DNA of 6,059 nucleotides from NCBI GenBank assembly GCA_934276695.1, contig CAKQTF010000070.1:1-6059 (forward strand), in the 5' to 3' direction. This DNA is from an uncultured Spirochaetales bacterium (GTDB lineage Bacteria > Spirochaetota > Spirochaetia > Sphaerochaetales > Sphaerochaetaceae). The first letter of the stretch is position 1; every line of letters begins with the position of its first letter. A program made the position numbers and the translations under genes. This document shows positions 4,789 to 6,059 of this stretch, one piece after another. The notes under the pieces are model-generated. The model saw only the letters and a list, made by a program, of their open reading frames with translations. It was not told the origin of the DNA and searched no databases.

Positions 4789-6059
4789 TCAGCCTTCCAG
4801 GTACTTGTTTATTGCAGCAGCAGCCTTGCGTCCCTGGCCCATAGCCAGAATGACAGTCGCTGCTCCGAGGACTATGTCACCGCCTGCATAGACACCCTTA
4901 ACGCTTGTCTCGCATGTATCCTCATCAACAATGAAGTTGCCTCTCTTGTTGACTTCGATAGCAGGTGTTGTCTTCTTGATCAGAGGATTCGATGTGTTTC
5001 CGATTGCGACTATCACAGCATCATACTCAACCTCGAAATCAGAGCCCTCGATCTCAACTGGAGACCTTCTTCCTGAAGCATCAGGCTCACCAAGCTCGCA
5101 CTTCCTGATCCTGACAGCCCTTACAAGATCATTCTCATCACCGAGGATCTCGACAGGCTGGCACAGAAGACGGAAGTTCACTCCCTCTTCCTCTGCATGA
5201 TGGACCTCCTCCCTTCTTGCAGGGATCTCATCCATTGTCCTTCTGTATATGATATCGACAGTCTCTGCACCAAGACGCCTTGCTGTCCTTGCTGCATCCA
5301 TAGCAACATTTCCGCCTCCGAGGACAGCCACGCGCTTTGCATGGAAATAAGGAGTCATCGCATCCTTCTCATCATATGCCTTCATCAGGTTGCTTCTTGT
5401 CAGATACTCATTCGCAGAGAAGACAGAAAGAAGATTCTCGCCAGGGATATGCATGAACTTAGGCAGTCCTGCTCCTGTGCCGACGAATACAGCATCGAAC
5501 TTATCCTCTTCCATAAGCTCCTGGATTGTCCTTGTGCGTCCGATCAGCACATTCTTATCTATTGTGATTCCCATCCTGACAAGACGGTCAATCTGCTGGT
5601 CAACAAGCTTCTTAGGAAGCCTGAACTCAGGGATTCCGTAGCTAAGCACTCCTCCCATCTTATGGAGAGCCTCGAACATCACGACCTCATGGCCTTTTCT
5701 CCTGACATCAGCGGCACAGGCAATCGATGCAGGGCCAGAGCCTACAATTGCAACCTTCTTGCCTGTTGCAGGCGCAACTTCAGGAAGCGGTGCGTCATTT
5801 CCTTCCCTGTCTGCTACGAACCTCTCAAGGCGTCCGATTCCGACAGCCTCATCAACGCTCTTCTTCATCTTGCCGACTGTGCAGTATTTCTGGCACTGGT
5901 TCTCCTGAGGGCAGACACGGCCGCATACAGCCGGAAGCAGCGATGACTGCTGGATGATGTCCAGAGCACCCTTATAATCCTTCTTTGTTATCTCGTGGAT
6001 GAAAGCCGGGATATCGATGCTCACAGGACACCCTGTCACGCATGGCTTCGTCTTGCACT
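4789..6059 (-). CDS. gltA: Glutamate synthase small subunit / NfnB-family NADPH flavoprotein, 5' end cut by window edge
   Basis: This is an FAD- and [4Fe-4S]-containing NAD(P)H oxidoreductase. A GTG at 6039 could start a 416-codon frame, but the frame is open to the right edge. The upstream codons read C-K-T-K-P-C and lead into V-T-G-C-P-V-S-I-D-I-P-A-F, the normal cysteine cluster, so the gene continues outside the window. Counting from that GTG, further cluster cysteines are in CGRVCPQENQCQKYC (39-53). The first FAD motif is VAIVGSGPAS (96-105), followed by GGVLSYGIPEFRLPK (129-143). The NADPH Rossmann motif is VAVLGGGNVAMDAARTARR (237-255), followed by YRR (265-267) and EIPARREEV (271-279). 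The closing FAD motif is GVYAGGDIVLGAATVILAMG (382-401). The family (about 460 residues) includes GltD/GltA of NADPH glutamate synthase and NfnB of the electron-bifurcating ferredoxin:NADP oxidoreductase. No large subunit is within view, so these cannot be separated. The EIIA gene follows 8 bp later. Confidence 0.93.
   Translation of the reverse strand, partial: CKTKPCVTGCPVSIDIPAFIHEITKKDYKGALDIIQQSSLLPAVCGRVCPQENQCQKYCTVGKMKKSVDEAVGIGRLERFVADREGNDAPLPEVAPATGKKVAIVGSGPASIACAADVRRKGHEVVMFEALHKMGGVLSYGIPEFRLPKKLVDQQIDRLVRMGITIDKNVLIGRTRTIQELMEEDKFDAVFVGTGAGLPKFMHIPGENLLSVFSANEYLTRSNLMKAYDEKDAMTPYFHAKRVAVLGGGNVAMDAARTARRLGAETVDIIYRRTMDEIPARREEVHHAEEEGVNFRLLCQPVEILGDENDLVRAVRIRKCELGEPDASGRRSPVEIEGSDFEVEYDAVIVAIGNTSNPLIKKTTPAIEVNKRGNFIVDEDTCETSVKGVYAGGDIVLGAATVILAMGQGRKAAAAINKYLEG

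Noticed and set aside
5197..5946. 249-codon plus-strand open frame, Cys/Ser/His-rich
   Set aside because: It lies wholly antisense to the well-conserved GltA-family gene, has no recognisable domain and no ribosome binding site.
6037..6039. GTG at 6039 as the true start of the GltA-family gene
   Set aside because: Upstream in-frame codons encode conserved cysteine-cluster residues (C-K-T-K-P-C), so the gene continues past the right edge.

Overview
The window is a compact bacterial chromosome segment of roughly 50% GC, with genes on both strands. It fits an anaerobic, host- or sediment-associated bacterium. The clues are a PF09820-type AAA ATPase, common in spirochaetes, Bacteroidetes and clostridia; a stand-alone PurO-type IMP cyclohydrolase; an ECF vitamin-transport module; a PTS EIIA protein; and a GltA/NfnB-like flavoprotein. 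The one clear promoter is a sigma-70 type with a perfect TATAAT, which argues mildly against Bacteroidetes. A spirochaete or Firmicute is my guess, and the sequence does not settle it. No RNA gene, insertion sequence, CRISPR array or prophage signal is visible.

Left part, minus strand (read right to left). Around 2289 a leftward transcript starts with an IMP cyclohydrolase (1624-2289, strong AGGAGG). After 39 bp comes an unrecognised multi-pass membrane protein with a roughly 200-residue arginine/aspartate/tyrosine-rich cytoplasm-like tail (202-1584). Then, after a 77 bp gap with its own ribosome binding site, comes the first 41 codons of a PF09820-type AAA-ATPase-like protein that runs off the left edge.

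Centre, plus strand. A divergent 119 bp intergenic region (2290-2408) holds the best regulatory signal here. It is a TTGCAT-N18-TATAAT promoter whose spacer and -35 box lie inside a GTAAAC-N16-GTTTAC inverted repeat resembling a biotin-repressor (BirA) operator. It drives an ECF transporter ATPase (2409-3146) and the overlapping ECF transmembrane T component (3134-3853), followed by an overlapping 5-formyltetrahydrofolate cyclo-ligase (3802-4338). No substrate-binding S component is present. The operator suggests biotin (a BioMN-like pair working with BioY encoded elsewhere), but this is inference.

Right part, minus strand. A flavoprotein of the glutamate synthase small subunit/NfnB family (4789 to beyond the right edge) is followed 8 bp later by a PTS EIIA-domain protein (4295-4780). 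The end of the EIIA gene overlaps the cyclo-ligase end tail-to-tail by 44 bp.

The genes are mostly housekeeping or cofactor metabolism: purine, folate, vitamin uptake, and nitrogen or redox. The parts least explained by known families are the charged-tail membrane protein and the operator/leaderless start of the ECF operon.
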